Part shown: positions 32,428 to 40,499 of the stretch, piece after piece | Numbering within the stretch: the stretch's first letter is position 1 | How the letters are laid out: each line of letters opens with the position of its first letter | Assembly: GCA_020438355.1 (NCBI GenBank) | Contig: JAGQUT010000004.1 | Location: forward strand, 62,001 to 126,000 | Length of the DNA: 64,000 nucleotides | DNA from: Solirubrobacterales bacterium | GTDB taxonomy: Bacteria > Actinomycetota > Thermoleophilia > Solirubrobacterales > 70-9 | Direction: 5' to 3' | Position numbers and translations under genes: made by a program | The notes under the pieces: model-generated | The model's input: only the letters and a program-made list of their open reading frames with translations | What the model was told of the DNA's origin: nothing | Database searches by the model: none

Positions 32428-32877
32428 TTAGCGAGGTTCAAGGACTACGACGGGGATTTCGCGGGAGGTTCTGTCCTGATACTGCTGGTATGACGGATAG
32501 ACCTCGACGGCTTTGGGCCAGAGCCTCGCGCGTTCGTCTTCGTTTGCAACACGGGCTCTGACCGACCTGATCTCTGAGCCGATCTGCACCGTGGTATCCG
32601 GGTTCGCTTTCAGGTTGTAGAACCACGCAGGACTCTTCTCGTAACCGCCCTTTGAAGCGACGATGACCACATCGTCACCGTCCTCTATGTAGAGCAGCGG
32701 ACTGGTGCGACGCTTGCCGCTCCTGGCGCCCACGTGATCGATAAGGCACATCGGTGGCACGCCGGGAAAGCGGTGACCTATCCGACCACCGGTCATTCGA
32801 TAGACGCGGGCGTGGCCACCCATCACTTTGTTCAGCACGGGCCAGGTCTTGTCTGCTAGGCGGAGCTGGAGGTCCAC
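32428..32877 (-). CDS. F420/deazaflavin-dependent nitroreductase (DDN) family protein
   Basis: 149 residues of the split-barrel FDOR-B/DDN type. Motifs include LIDHVGARSGKRRTSPLLYIEDGDDVVIVASKGG (in segments), SPAWFYNLKANPDTTVQIG and the YQQYQDRTSREIPVVVLEP ending. Such proteins use cofactor F420 (or sometimes haem/FAD) to reduce quinones or nitro compounds and are typical of actinobacteria. The start is GTG, placed 6 nt after TAGTTT, so the message is probably leaderless. The secreted-protein gene begins immediately after its stop codon. Confidence 0.9.
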   Translation of the reverse strand: MDLQLRLADKTWPVLNKVMGGHARVYRMTGGRIGHRFPGVPPMCLIDHVGARSGKRRTSPLLYIEDGDDVVIVASKGGYEKSPAWFYNLKANPDTTVQIGSEIRSVRARVANEDERARLWPKAVEVYPSYQQYQDRTSREIPVVVLEPR

Positions 32878-32883
32878 TAACCC

Positions 32884-32889
32884 AAACTA
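32884..32889 (-). promoter_or_regulatory. -10 element (TAGTTT) for leaderless DDN gene
   Basis: On the minus strand, TAGTTT is followed by 6 nt and the GTG at 32877. There is no Shine-Dalgarno sequence. Confidence 0.4.
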
Positions 32890-32927
32890 TCGCGACTCGG
32901 GGGCCGATGTGACAGCATCCTTCCCCC

Positions 32928-33686
32928 GTGTCCTGGACTGAGATGACAATCAACGGTGCAGTTGCGACGATCAACCTCACCGCGCCCAAAGGGCCGAGCA
33001 GGATCAATGTGGAGAGCGCCCGCGAGTGGCTTGCTGATCTGGAAGAGATCGAGAGTGACAAGTCAGTTTCGGTGATTCTCATCAAGGCTGACGGAGCCGC
33101 CTGGAGCGTCGGCGGCGACCTTCCGGAATTCCGGTCACGGGGCACGGACGCCCATGACTACATCCTCGAGATCGGCAAATGGATCAATCCGGTCGTGAGC
33201 CGGCTTTACAGCTCGTCAAAGCTGACCGTCGCCGCCGTTCACGGCGCAGTAGCTGGCGGCGGGCTCGGTCCAATGCTCGCCTGTGACTTCGTCATCGCGT
33301 CCGGAAAGACGGTGTTAACGCTCGGGTACTCGAAACTTGCGACCAATCCGGATGCAGGCGTGAGCTGGTTCCTCCCGAGAATCGTCGGATACCGGAAAGC
33401 ACTCGAGCTCTACCTGACATCCGAACGGCTATCGGCTGAGGAGGCCAAGGAGCTTGGGCTGATCAACGTTGTCGTTTCACCCGAGGCCTTCGAAGCGGAG
33501 ACGAATCACTGGATCGAGCGATTGGCCGCCCTGCCATCCCACGCGGTCAGCTCCACCAAGCACCTCCTTCAGGCCAGCGCTGGTTCGACTCTTGAGGAAC
33601 ATGCGGACGCAGAGATCAGGTCGTTCGCAGAGAACACAAGAAACCCTCGCTTCGCCGAAGGTGTCGAGGCTTTCCTCGCGGAGTAG
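32928..33686 (+). CDS. Enoyl-CoA hydratase/isomerase family protein
   Basis: 252 residues from a GTG. The crotonase oxyanion-hole segments are AAWSVGGDLPEF (about residue 62) and VAAVHGAVAGGGLGPMLACDFVIAS (about 103-127). The acidic residue usually at the second active-site position appears replaced in TNPDAGVSWFLPRIVG (the Asp-Ala-Gly-Val-Ser region is kept), which resembles 2-(1,2-epoxy-1,2-dihydrophenyl)acetyl-CoA isomerase (PaaG)-like enzymes. It probably acts in fatty or aromatic acid breakdown. No pathway partner is next to it. Confidence 0.8.
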   Translation: MSWTEMTINGAVATINLTAPKGPSRINVESAREWLADLEEIESDKSVSVILIKADGAAWSVGGDLPEFRSRGTDAHDYILEIGKWINPVVSRLYSSSKLTVAAVHGAVAGGGLGPMLACDFVIASGKTVLTLGYSKLATNPDAGVSWFLPRIVGYRKALELYLTSERLSAEEAKELGLINVVVSPEAFEAETNHWIERLAALPSHAVSSTKHLLQASAGSTLEEHADAEIRSFAENTRNPRFAEGVEAFLAE

Positions 33687-33977
33687 CTAGCTGAAGAGCT
33701 GGCTCTCGACCGTCACCTCGAACTCGGAAACTTGCCCGGAAAGTATCGCGGCAGCCTGTTCCGAGGACGGGCCGTCGGCCCTGAATCTTTCGACGTCATG
33801 CCTCGATTCCCAACGCTCATAGACATTCACCCGTGATGGATCGACTGGATCGGGGGAAATCGCGAAATCCAGACACCCTTTAGAGCTTCTCGCCGTCTCG
33901 ACCACGTCGGCACAATCGGCCACGTAGCGGTCCCGCTCCTCAGGAGTGACGACCAGATAGCCGGACACGATCAGCAT
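33687..33977 (-). CDS. Antibiotic biosynthesis monooxygenase (ABM) domain protein
   Basis: 96 residues forming one ferredoxin-like ABM domain: LIVSGYLVVTPEERDRYVAD, then ARSSKGCLDFAISPDP, NVYERWES and HDVERFRADGP. ABM proteins are small cofactor-free oxygenases or haem degraders, or quinol monooxygenases like YgiN. The specific substrate is unknown. The ATG lies 7 nt after TACGAT, so it is probably leaderless. Its stop abuts that of the convergent crotonase gene (TAGCTA). Confidence 0.85.
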   Translation of the reverse strand: MLIVSGYLVVTPEERDRYVADCADVVETARSSKGCLDFAISPDPVDPSRVNVYERWESRHDVERFRADGPSSEQAAAILSGQVSEFEVTVESQLFS

Positions 33978-33984
33978 GTGGCCG

Positions 33985-33990
33985 ATCGTA
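33985..33990 (-). promoter_or_regulatory. -10 element (TACGAT) for leaderless ABM gene
   Basis: On the minus strand, TACGAT is followed by 7 nt and the ATG at 33977. Confidence 0.4.
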
Positions 33991-34007
33991 GCGGCCGTGG
34001 ATGAAGG

Positions 34008-34409
34008 TCAGTAACGACTCGTTGCCTCGCGGCCGCGTTCAAAGCTTGTCGCAAATTCGAAGTCAGGGAGCCAGGACTCGCGGCGGACAGTCCAGCTTTC
34101 GTAGGTCGGCTGCAGCTGGTCGGGCGCATCCAGAGATCCGAGGTTGACCTCCACCTCGTCTCCGGAACGTGCGAAGACAGGTGACCCGCAGTTCGGACAG
34201 AAATATCTGCCCTCGTAGTCAGAGGTCTGACCGAGGACTTCGACTGATTCCTCCGGAAAAATCGCAGAAGTCTCAAACAGGGAACCATGATGCTTTCGGC
34301 AGTCGAGGCAGTGGCAGATCCCGACCCGGTAAGGCGCGCCCGTGGCAGAGAATCTGACTTTTCCGCAAAGGCAGCCCCCGGTGAAGAGGAAATCGACGAG
34401 ATGACTCAT
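34008..34409 (-). CDS. GFA family zinc protein (glutathione-dependent formaldehyde-activating-like)
   Basis: 133 residues from the ATG at 34409. A TTG 11 codons upstream would extend it, but the ATG places the first zinc motif where the family normally has it. Zinc-binding Cys residues are seen in GGCLCGKVRF, HCLDCRKHHG and YFCPNCGSPVF, the three GFA motifs. The family is named for Gfa, which speeds S-hydroxymethylglutathione formation, but most members have unknown roles, and actinobacteria usually lack glutathione. A SigB-type promoter lies upstream. It is divergent from the APC permease gene. Confidence 0.85.
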   Translation of the reverse strand: MSHLVDFLFTGGCLCGKVRFSATGAPYRVGICHCLDCRKHHGSLFETSAIFPEESVEVLGQTSDYEGRYFCPNCGSPVFARSGDEVEVNLGSLDAPDQLQPTYESWTVRRESWLPDFEFATSFERGREATSRY

Positions 34410-34418
34410 GTATTCCCG

Positions 34419-34444
34419 GTACCCCACCCCGTCCCCAGTCAACC
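34419..34444 (-). promoter_or_regulatory. SigB-type promoter of the GFA gene
   Basis: On the minus strand, GGTT (34444-34441), 16 nt, GGGTAC (34424-34419) matches GNNT-N14-16-GGGTAC. The -10 ends 9 nt before the ATG at 34409. Confidence 0.5.
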
Positions 34445-34490
34445 GGGGCCCTCGCGAAACTCGAATCGACCGCTAGAAACTGTCTGAACC

Positions 34491-34496
34491 GGGTAC
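34491..34496 (+). promoter_or_regulatory. GGGTAC element before the APC permease gene
   Basis: GGGTAC lies 10 nt before the ATG at 34507 in the same GGGTACC...GGCAG context as the elements at 14520 and 17381. The GNNT -35 is not matched at 14-16 nt, so this is a weaker candidate. Confidence 0.3.
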
Positions 34497-34506
34497 CGGG
34501 CAGACC

Positions 34507-35835
34507 ATGCCGAGCGACCCCATCTCGTCCGATCCTCCGCTCAGGCGTGCCATCAGCGGCAAGTTGCTCTTCCTCTTCGTGCTCGGAGATGTTCTCGGCG
34601 CGGGGATCTACGCACTTGTGGGAGAAGTGGCCGGTGAGGTAAACGGCGCCGTGTGGGCCCCGATGCTGGTCGCGCTCGGCCTGGCTCTTCTCACTGCCGG
34701 TTCCTATGCCGAACTGGTGACCAAATACCCCCGGGCGGGCGGATCGGCTGTTTACGCAGAGCGGGCTTACCGGTCACCCCTGATCTCGTTCCTGGTCGGC
34801 TACTCGATGCTCGCGGCGGGTGTGGTGAGCGCTGCCGGTCTCGCGCACGCATTCTCGGGCGAGTACCTGCGGGCGTTCATCAGCATTCCAGAGCAGCTCG
34901 GTGTAGTCATCTTCCTCCTGCTGGTCGGCGCCCTGAACGCCAGGGGAATCCGCGAATCGATGAGAGCAAACGTGGGAATGACGATCATCGAGGTCACAGG
35001 GCTGGTGCTGGTGCTCGTCGCGGCTGCTTACTTGCTTACCCAGGACGGCGGCGAAACCGGACGAGCCGTGAGCTTTCCGGAGGACGAGGCTGTCATCCCC
35101 GCGATCTTCGCAGGCGCAATCCTCGCCTTCTACTCCTTTGTCGGATTCGAGACCACGGCAAACGTCGCCGAGGAGATCGAGGACCCGAGCAGGGTCTATC
35201 CCAAGGCACTCTTTGGTGCGCTGGTCACCGCGGGTGTCATCTACGTGCTGGTCGGAACTGCGGCGTCGATCAGCGTTCCGATACCCGAACTGGCGAACTC
35301 GACTGGTCCCCTTCTCGAGGTAATCCGGGTCAGCGAGATTGGCATTCCGGACAAGGTCTTCAGCGCGATCGCCCTGGTCGCAGTCGCCAACGGTGCCCTC
35401 CTGACGATGATCATGTCGAGCCGCATGGCCTACGGCATGTCCAACGAGGGCCTTCTCCCCCGCCCTCTTGGCCACGTGCTGCCGAACCGAAGAACGCCCT
35501 GGGCGGCGATCCTCGCAACGACCCTGGTCGCGATCGGACTCAGCTTTCTCGGCAACCTCGAAACCCTGGCCGAAACCGTCGTCCTGCTGTTGCTCTTCGT
35601 CTTCCTGAGCACGAACCTCGCGGTCCTCTTTCTTCGCCGCGAGCAGGTCGAACACGAACATTTCACTATCCCCCGGGTCTTCCCGGTCCTGGGCGCCGCA
35701 TCTTGCGTCGTCCTGCTCACCCAGCAGGACGGAAACGTCTGGCTTCGCGGACTCGGCCTGCTCCTGCTCGGGGCCGTTCTCTACGCCCTGATACGGCTGA
35801 TCCGGGGTACGGTGGACACAGAGCCCGCAAGCTAG
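34507..35835 (+). CDS. APC superfamily amino acid permease
   Basis: 442 residues with about 12 spans. The first span carries the APC glycine motif GDVLGAGIYALVGEVAG, and AILAFYSFVGFETTANVAEEIEDPSRVYP (in segments, about residues 205-235) is the family signature. It takes up amino acids or polyamines with protons; the substrate is unknown. It has no strong ribosome-binding site. It is divergent from the GFA gene, with GGGTACC elements on both strands in the 97-bp gap. Confidence 0.9.
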   Translation: MPSDPISSDPPLRRAISGKLLFLFVLGDVLGAGIYALVGEVAGEVNGAVWAPMLVALGLALLTAGSYAELVTKYPRAGGSAVYAERAYRSPLISFLVGYSMLAAGVVSAAGLAHAFSGEYLRAFISIPEQLGVVIFLLLVGALNARGIRESMRANVGMTIIEVTGLVLVLVAAAYLLTQDGGETGRAVSFPEDEAVIPAIFAGAILAFYSFVGFETTANVAEEIEDPSRVYPKALFGALVTAGVIYVLVGTAASISVPIPELANSTGPLLEVIRVSEIGIPDKVFSAIALVAVANGALLTMIMSSRMAYGMSNEGLLPRPLGHVLPNRRTPWAAILATTLVAIGLSFLGNLETLAETVVLLLLFVFLSTNLAVLFLRREQVEHEHFTIPRVFPVLGAASCVVLLTQQDGNVWLRGLGLLLLGAVLYALIRLIRGTVDTEPAS

Positions 35836-35893
35836 TGTCCTGGCTACGGCCATTCCGTAACGCTCAAAGTTCCCCCAAACAGCTGTCGGCCAT

Positions 35894-37123
35894 TCAAGCT
35901 CGCTTGACGGGAATCGAGGAGTACTGGTTAAGGAAGAGGGCCCGGACCCTCGGGCAGTCACCGTTCAGTTCGAGATCGGGCATACGACGGAGCGTCTCCT
36001 CGACCCAGATCTTCAGTTCGAGGCGAGCGAGGGCTGCTCCAAGACAGAAGTGACGCCCCTTGCCTCCGAACGCCTGATGCTGGTCGATGTCGTGCCTGTC
36101 GAGGTCGAACACATGCGGGTTCTCGAAACGGGCCGGGTCGCGGTTGGAAGCCAGGTACCAGAGCAATACGCGGTCGCCCTCCTTGATCTGGCTTCCCTTG
36201 TACTCGACATCCCGGGCCGCTGCCCTACCCATGAAGGCGAAGGCCGGATTCATCCTCAGTCCTTCCTCGACCGCGGCGGGAATCAAGGCCGGATCCTCAA
36301 TCAGGCGATTCTTTATTTCCGGCTGCTCCAGCAGCGTCTTCATGATTCCGCTGTAAGTGGCCCGGGTCGAATCGTTGCCGGCAGCCATCAGCAGGATGAA
36401 AAAGGTTGCGATCTCGAGGTCATCCAGCCGCTCCCCGTCGACCTCTGCGTTCATCAATGCCGAAACCAGGTCGTCAGTGGGGTTCTGGCGACGGAGTTCC
36501 ATCTGATGGCCGCAGTACTCGATGATCTCTTCGAGTACTTCCTGGGTGTCGTCCCACTGCTTCCGGATCTCCGGGTCCTCGAAAGCCGTGAACACGTTGG
36601 TCCAGTGGACAAGCTTCTCGTCGTCCTCGGGCGGTGTGCCCAGCATGCTGCCGATTACCCTGGCGGGAACCGGCCGCGCGACCTCGGCAACCAGGTCGAA
36701 CTCATCCCTGTCAGCGACGCTGTCCAGAACCCCGTTCACGATCTGGCGGATCGCATCTTCGTGCTGCGCGATCCTGGCCGGAGTGAAGGCACTCCCCACG
36801 ATCTTCTTGAGGCGGGAATGCCGTGGCGGATCCATCGAGATCATCTGCAGCCGCTGAATGTCGAGCGGAGCACCGACGTCGTCGAGGAGGAAGATTCCCC
36901 TCCTCTCGGAGCTGAAGGTCTCAAAGTTTCGACTTATCTCGAAGATGTCCTCGAAGCGCACCACAGACCAGAAGCCACCCTCCCCCGGCGCGTTTTTCTG
37001 GGGGCTGAAGTGGAGGCCGTCCATCTGCTGCATGTACTCGAAGGCATCCCATGGCACACCTTCGTCCCAGAGGGAAGGATCGGCCAGGTCAAGTTCTTTT
37101 GTCGCTGAGGTTTCCGAAGTCAT
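35894..37123 (-). CDS. Cytochrome P450
   Basis: About 409 residues from the ATG at 37123. The I-helix oxygen-binding segment is LLMAAGNDSTRAT, the K-helix ExxR is in EEGLRMNP, and the haem-binding loop is FGGKGRHFCLGAALARLELK with the axial Cys. N-terminal PRHSRLKKIVGSAFTP is the usual C-helix. The enzyme is soluble and bacterial (CYP class I) and similar in layout to CYP125/CYP142/CYP124-like sterol or fatty acid hydroxylases; the substrate is not known. A redox partner is not encoded nearby. The start is preceded by a near-consensus promoter, giving a leaderless message, and a TetR gene lies opposite. An alternative start at 37159 overlaps the promoter. Confidence 0.9.
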   Translation of the reverse strand: MTSETSATKELDLADPSLWDEGVPWDAFEYMQQMDGLHFSPQKNAPGEGGFWSVVRFEDIFEISRNFETFSSERRGIFLLDDVGAPLDIQRLQMISMDPPRHSRLKKIVGSAFTPARIAQHEDAIRQIVNGVLDSVADRDEFDLVAEVARPVPARVIGSMLGTPPEDDEKLVHWTNVFTAFEDPEIRKQWDDTQEVLEEIIEYCGHQMELRRQNPTDDLVSALMNAEVDGERLDDLEIATFFILLMAAGNDSTRATYSGIMKTLLEQPEIKNRLIEDPALIPAAVEEGLRMNPAFAFMGRAAARDVEYKGSQIKEGDRVLLWYLASNRDPARFENPHVFDLDRHDIDQHQAFGGKGRHFCLGAALARLELKIWVEETLRRMPDLELNGDCPRVRALFLNQYSSIPVKRA

Positions 37124-37129
37124 GAGGTC

Positions 37130-37159
37130 ATAATACATAATGCCTTTACAGCATGTCAA
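37130..37159 (-). promoter_or_regulatory. Near-consensus promoter of the P450 gene
   Basis: On the minus strand: TTGACA (37159-37154), an 18-nt spacer, TATTAT (37135-37130), then 6 nt to the ATG at 37123. This is one of the strongest promoters in the window and implies a leaderless mRNA. Confidence 0.7.
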
Positions 37160-37164
37160 GACAT
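37153..37164. promoter_or_regulatory. Inverted repeat ATGTC-AA-GACAT, probable TetR operator
   Basis: Perfect 5-bp arms around a 2-nt centre overlap the -35 of the P450 promoter. A second GACAT lies at 37184-37188. The encoded TetR protein next door is the likely binder; not proven. Confidence 0.5.
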
Positions 37165-37197
37165 TACAAAGACTAAGTGTTCTGACATGGAGGATGC

Positions 37198-37203
37198 TAG
37201 GCT
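37198..37203 (+). promoter_or_regulatory. -10 element (TAGGCT) for leaderless TetR gene
   Basis: TAGGCT is followed by 6 nt and the ATG at 37210. The region upstream includes the inverted repeat, so autoregulation is possible. Confidence 0.45.
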
Positions 37204-37209
37204 CTGACC

Positions 37210-37788
37210 ATGGCCGTTCTCTCGAAGCGAAGCGATTCAGACAGCAAACGTGAAGCGAACCGGCAGGCGATAGCCGCCGCCACGCTCGAATTGCTCGACG
37301 AAGGCCAGCCCTTCGCGGACATCAGCATCGACCGGATCGTCAGGCAGGCCGGCCTCTCCCGCCCCACCTTCTACTCCCACTTCGCAGACAAGCGCGAACT
37401 GGTGCTCTACCTCGGTCAGGCCCTGGAAGAGGAGGTCGCCGACGTCGCCGATCCCTGGTTCTCGGGAGAAACGGATTCGATTAGGGACTCGCTCGAAGCC
37501 TTTCTCTCGGTACTCGGCCGACACCACGGCACCCTCGCCGCAATTGTGGAGGCTTCGACCTACGACGTGGAGGTCCGGGAGTTCTGGAATCTTCTTCACG
37601 AGAGGTTCCGGATTGCCGCAGCGAGCCGGATCCGCGAGATGGAGCCGGATCTGGACGACGCCCATGCCGAGGCGCGCGCATTCGCTCTCGTCTGGATGAC
37701 CGAGAAGACCATGACCGAACTGGTTGCCGGGGCAGACCTCGAGGAAGTCGCCGTCCTCGACGAACTGACCCGCTTCTGGAGCATCTGA
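37210..37788 (+). CDS. TetR/AcrR family regulator divergent from P450
   Basis: 192 residues. The N-terminal DNA-binding domain has ISIDRIVRQAGLSRPTFYSHFADKRELVLYL (in segments, about residues 38-68), a standard TetR helix-turn-helix. The C-terminal ligand domain includes FLSVLGRHHGTLAAIVEAS and WMTEKTMTELV. The layout resembles the EthR-like group. It is divergent from the P450 gene with an 86-bp gap containing an inverted repeat across the P450 -35, so it most likely represses the P450 gene and is released by the P450 substrate or a related molecule. Confidence 0.85.
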   Translation: MAVLSKRSDSDSKREANRQAIAAATLELLDEGQPFADISIDRIVRQAGLSRPTFYSHFADKRELVLYLGQALEEEVADVADPWFSGETDSIRDSLEAFLSVLGRHHGTLAAIVEASTYDVEVREFWNLLHERFRIAAASRIREMEPDLDDAHAEARAFALVWMTEKTMTELVAGADLEEVAVLDELTRFWSI

Positions 37789-37826
37789 GCAGCGGAAAGC
37801 TTTAGGGCTCGCATAGCCGCCTCGAA

Positions 37827-37832
37827 TACCAT
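37827..37832 (+). promoter_or_regulatory. -10 element (TACCAT) for leaderless protease gene
   Basis: TACCAT is followed by 7 nt and the ATG at 37840, with no Shine-Dalgarno sequence. Confidence 0.4.
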
Positions 37833-37839
37833 TCCGCGA

Positions 37840-38991
37840 ATGCCCTCGCGCCGATCACAGCTCGCCGGCCTCCTTTCGGGTCTGGCCCTCCTGGTGCTGG
37901 GTCTCGGTCTCGGCTTGCCGGCCGCAGCTTCAGGAAACGGCAAAGATGCGAGTTCCTCGATCGTCCACGGCAAGGCGACGACGATCAAGGACTGGCCGTG
38001 GCAGGTCGCGCTCGCCATGAAGCATTCCGGGAGCTCGACCCGTCGGGACTTCTTTTGCGGCGGGTCGGTCATTGCTCCGCGACTCGTTCTCACCGCGGCC
38101 CATTGCGTGGTCGGAATGACCAATGGTCAGCGAGAGAGACTTCGAGTGATCTCCGGTCGGACACGCCTCAACTCGAGCCAGGGAGAGACAACGGGCGTAT
38201 CAGGCATCCGGATAGCCCCCCGCACCGGCAAACAGAATTCCACAGGGCGCTTTTCCTATCGGATATTCGACGTTGCCCTCCTGAAGCTTGCGGCTCCGGT
38301 CGAAGCGGAACCGATCAAACTCGCAGGCGCCGACGAGAGCCGGACATTCTCGGCCGGCCAGGTTGTCTGGACCACCGGCTGGGGCAAGATGACCCCCTGG
38401 ACGAACCAGGTTCCGGACACCCTCAGGAAGGCAAAGCTCGTCGTTCAAAGCGATCGCCTCTGCGGCCTCGACAGCAGCTTCTCTTACCCGCGAGACACCA
38501 TGCTCTGCCTCGGATCTGCCGAGGGTCACTCCTCAGCATGCTCCGGCGACAGCGGCGGGCCCCTTGTCGCCTGGACAACCGACGGCTACCGCCTCGTTGG
38601 TGCCACGAGCGGCGGAGACCGGTTCTGCCGGGGATACATCCCAAGCTTTTTTGCGAAGGTCTCCGGCGACCGGGTCCGAAGCTGGATCGTGAGAACCGCC
38701 AGGAAGATGACCGACTACGAGATCGTCGGTTCCGGCGGGACTGCTTCCCCAAAGCCTGACTGGTGCCGCGTTCCGAGGGTTTTCCACCTGAAGCTGAAAC
38801 AGGCAAAGAGAAACCTGAAGGCTGCCGGCTGCCGGGTCGGCAAGGTCAAGGTCGACCGTCGCGGCAGGTACGCGTACCTCACCCGCAGGTTCGGGCCCGG
38901 CAGGGTGATCGGGTATGAGCTCTATCAGGGCTGGCTTGCTCCGGAGGGTTTCCGGATGGACCTGCTCCTGACCGGTCACAAGCGCCGCTGA
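37840..38991 (+). CDS. Secreted trypsin-like serine protease with C-terminal PASTA-like domain
   Basis: 383 residues. A signal peptide (about 1-31, LLSGLALLVLGLGLGLPAAAS) is followed by a short propeptide and the new N-terminus-like IVHGKATTIKDWPW. The S1 triad is complete: His88 in LTAAHC, Asp144 in FDVALLKL and Ser238 in GDSGGP. Six or more Cys residues in the catalytic domain suggest disulfides. The last 75 residues (after about 305, CRVPRVFHLKLKQAKRNLKA) resemble a PASTA domain, which binds cell-wall peptidoglycan. It is probably exported and held near the wall to digest proteins. The gene is a single unit. Confidence 0.85.
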   Translation: MPSRRSQLAGLLSGLALLVLGLGLGLPAAASGNGKDASSSIVHGKATTIKDWPWQVALAMKHSGSSTRRDFFCGGSVIAPRLVLTAAHCVVGMTNGQRERLRVISGRTRLNSSQGETTGVSGIRIAPRTGKQNSTGRFSYRIFDVALLKLAAPVEAEPIKLAGADESRTFSAGQVVWTTGWGKMTPWTNQVPDTLRKAKLVVQSDRLCGLDSSFSYPRDTMLCLGSAEGHSSACSGDSGGPLVAWTTDGYRLVGATSGGDRFCRGYIPSFFAKVSGDRVRSWIVRTARKMTDYEIVGSGGTASPKPDWCRVPRVFHLKLKQAKRNLKAAGCRVGKVKVDRRGRYAYLTRRFGPGRVIGYELYQGWLAPEGFRMDLLLTGHKRR

Positions 38992-39009
38992 CTTATTCGT
39001 TAAGGCAGC

Positions 39010-40494
39010 TCATGACCGTCCGAGTGACTCCCTGACCCGGTCCACGCCGGCCGTGATCAGGGCCACCACCGTAAAAACCTCGAGGCGGCCGGCAATCATC
39101 AGGAAGCAGGACGCTGCCCTCGCCAGGTCCGGCATTGCCTCGAAGTTCTCGATTGCCCCGATCTCCCCCAGCCCCGGTCCGATCATGTTCAGGGTCGCCG
39201 AGGCCGCGCTGATCGCGGTGACCAGATCAAGCCCGGAGGCCGCCATCACCAGAACGCCAATCCCGAAGACCAGCAGGTAGATCAGGAAGAAACCCAGCAC
39301 CGCGCGTCGGACGTCTTCGTCGTAGACGTGCTTACCGACCCGTAGCACCTGGACCACCCTCGGCCTGACCTGGCGCTGGAGTTCCTGGATGGCGGAGCGG
39401 CTGAGGAGCATCACCCGGATGATCTTGATCCCGCCTGCTGTCGAGCCGGCGCAGGCACCAAGGAACATGGTCAGGAGAATGGTTGCCGTCGCGAACGAGT
39501 TCCAGGAATCGAAGTCGGCGGTCGTGTAACCCGTGGTCGTGAGGATCGTCGTCACAGCGAAAAGCGGGTCGATAACTATGCCGGCGAAGCCGGAGGCCTG
39601 GTCATTGATTACGAGGCTGATCGCAACAGTCGCGGATATGCCGAGGAGCAGGGCCAGATAGACGACCACCTCGTTGAATTGGGGACGTATGTCGCGTCGC
39701 CTGACCGCCTTCCAGTAGAAGGCGAAGTTGATCCCTCCCATCGCCATGAAGACGATCGCCACAGATTCGATGGCCAGGGAGTCGAAAGCCCCAATCGAGA
39801 GGTTCCTGGTGGAGAATCCACCGGTCGCAATCGTGGTCATCGAATGGTTGATCGCATCGAAGACGTTCATGCCGGCGACCAGATAGGCAACGGCTGCGGC
39901 CAACGAGAGAACAAGAAAAATCAGGGTGATGATCTTCGCGGTGTCGATGATTCTCGGCGTCAGACGGTCGCTGGTCATGCCCGTGGTCTCCGCGTAGAAC
40001 GCACGTTGGACTCCTGGTCCGCTGACCGGGGCCACGGCAACCACCAGCACGATGATTCCGACTCCTCCCAGCCACTGACTCAGGCTGCGCCACAGAAGAA
40101 TGGCGTCCGGCTGTGCCTCGATGTCAGAGATAAGCGTCGCGCCGGTGGTCGTGAAGCCTGATACCGCCTCGAAGAACGCGTCGAGAAACGATTCGAATGT
40201 TCCGGCGACCAGGAACGGGATGGCCCCGACCGCAGAAGCGACTACCCACGCGAGCGTCACGGCAGCAAGGCCGGTTACAGGTCCTGCTCTGCCCGCTTCC
40301 TTTGGATCACCCCGTCGGTAGCTGGAGATCATTGCCACAGCCACCAGCAAGGTCAGCGCCCCCGTAATCAGGAAAGCAGCCGCGGCTCGCCCGTCAGCGA
40401 GTCCGATGACACCGCAGACGAGCATGCCTCCGGCCGCGACAGCCAGGGTCCCTCCAACCGTGAAACCGATCAGTGGGTGGACGAAGGATCGCAC
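39010..40494 (-). CDS. trkH: TrkH-type potassium uptake membrane subunit
   Basis: 494 residues from a GTG. The four M1-P-M2 repeats of Trk/Ktr/HKT channels are present; pore-loop segments include SGFTTTGATL, MTTIATGGFSTRNL, TTILTTTGYTTADF and ASATLNMIGPGLGEIG, with the selectivity-filter glycines. It imports K+ together with the TrkA ring. It lies 5 nt downstream of trkA on the same strand, so the pair forms an operon. Confidence 0.9.
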   Translation of the reverse strand: MRSFVHPLIGFTVGGTLAVAAGGMLVCGVIGLADGRAAAAFLITGALTLLVAVAMISSYRRGDPKEAGRAGPVTGLAAVTLAWVVASAVGAIPFLVAGTFESFLDAFFEAVSGFTTTGATLISDIEAQPDAILLWRSLSQWLGGVGIIVLVVAVAPVSGPGVQRAFYAETTGMTSDRLTPRIIDTAKIITLIFLVLSLAAAVAYLVAGMNVFDAINHSMTTIATGGFSTRNLSIGAFDSLAIESVAIVFMAMGGINFAFYWKAVRRRDIRPQFNEVVVYLALLLGISATVAISLVINDQASGFAGIVIDPLFAVTTILTTTGYTTADFDSWNSFATATILLTMFLGACAGSTAGGIKIIRVMLLSRSAIQELQRQVRPRVVQVLRVGKHVYDEDVRRAVLGFFLIYLLVFGIGVLVMAASGLDLVTAISAASATLNMIGPGLGEIGAIENFEAMPDLARAASCFLMIAGRLEVFTVVALITAGVDRVRESLGRS

Positions 40495-40499
40495 CCGAA

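Noticed and set aside
34653-36053. 466-codon plus-strand frame over the APC permease
   Set aside because: Arg/Gly/Pro-rich shift of a clear 12-span protein.
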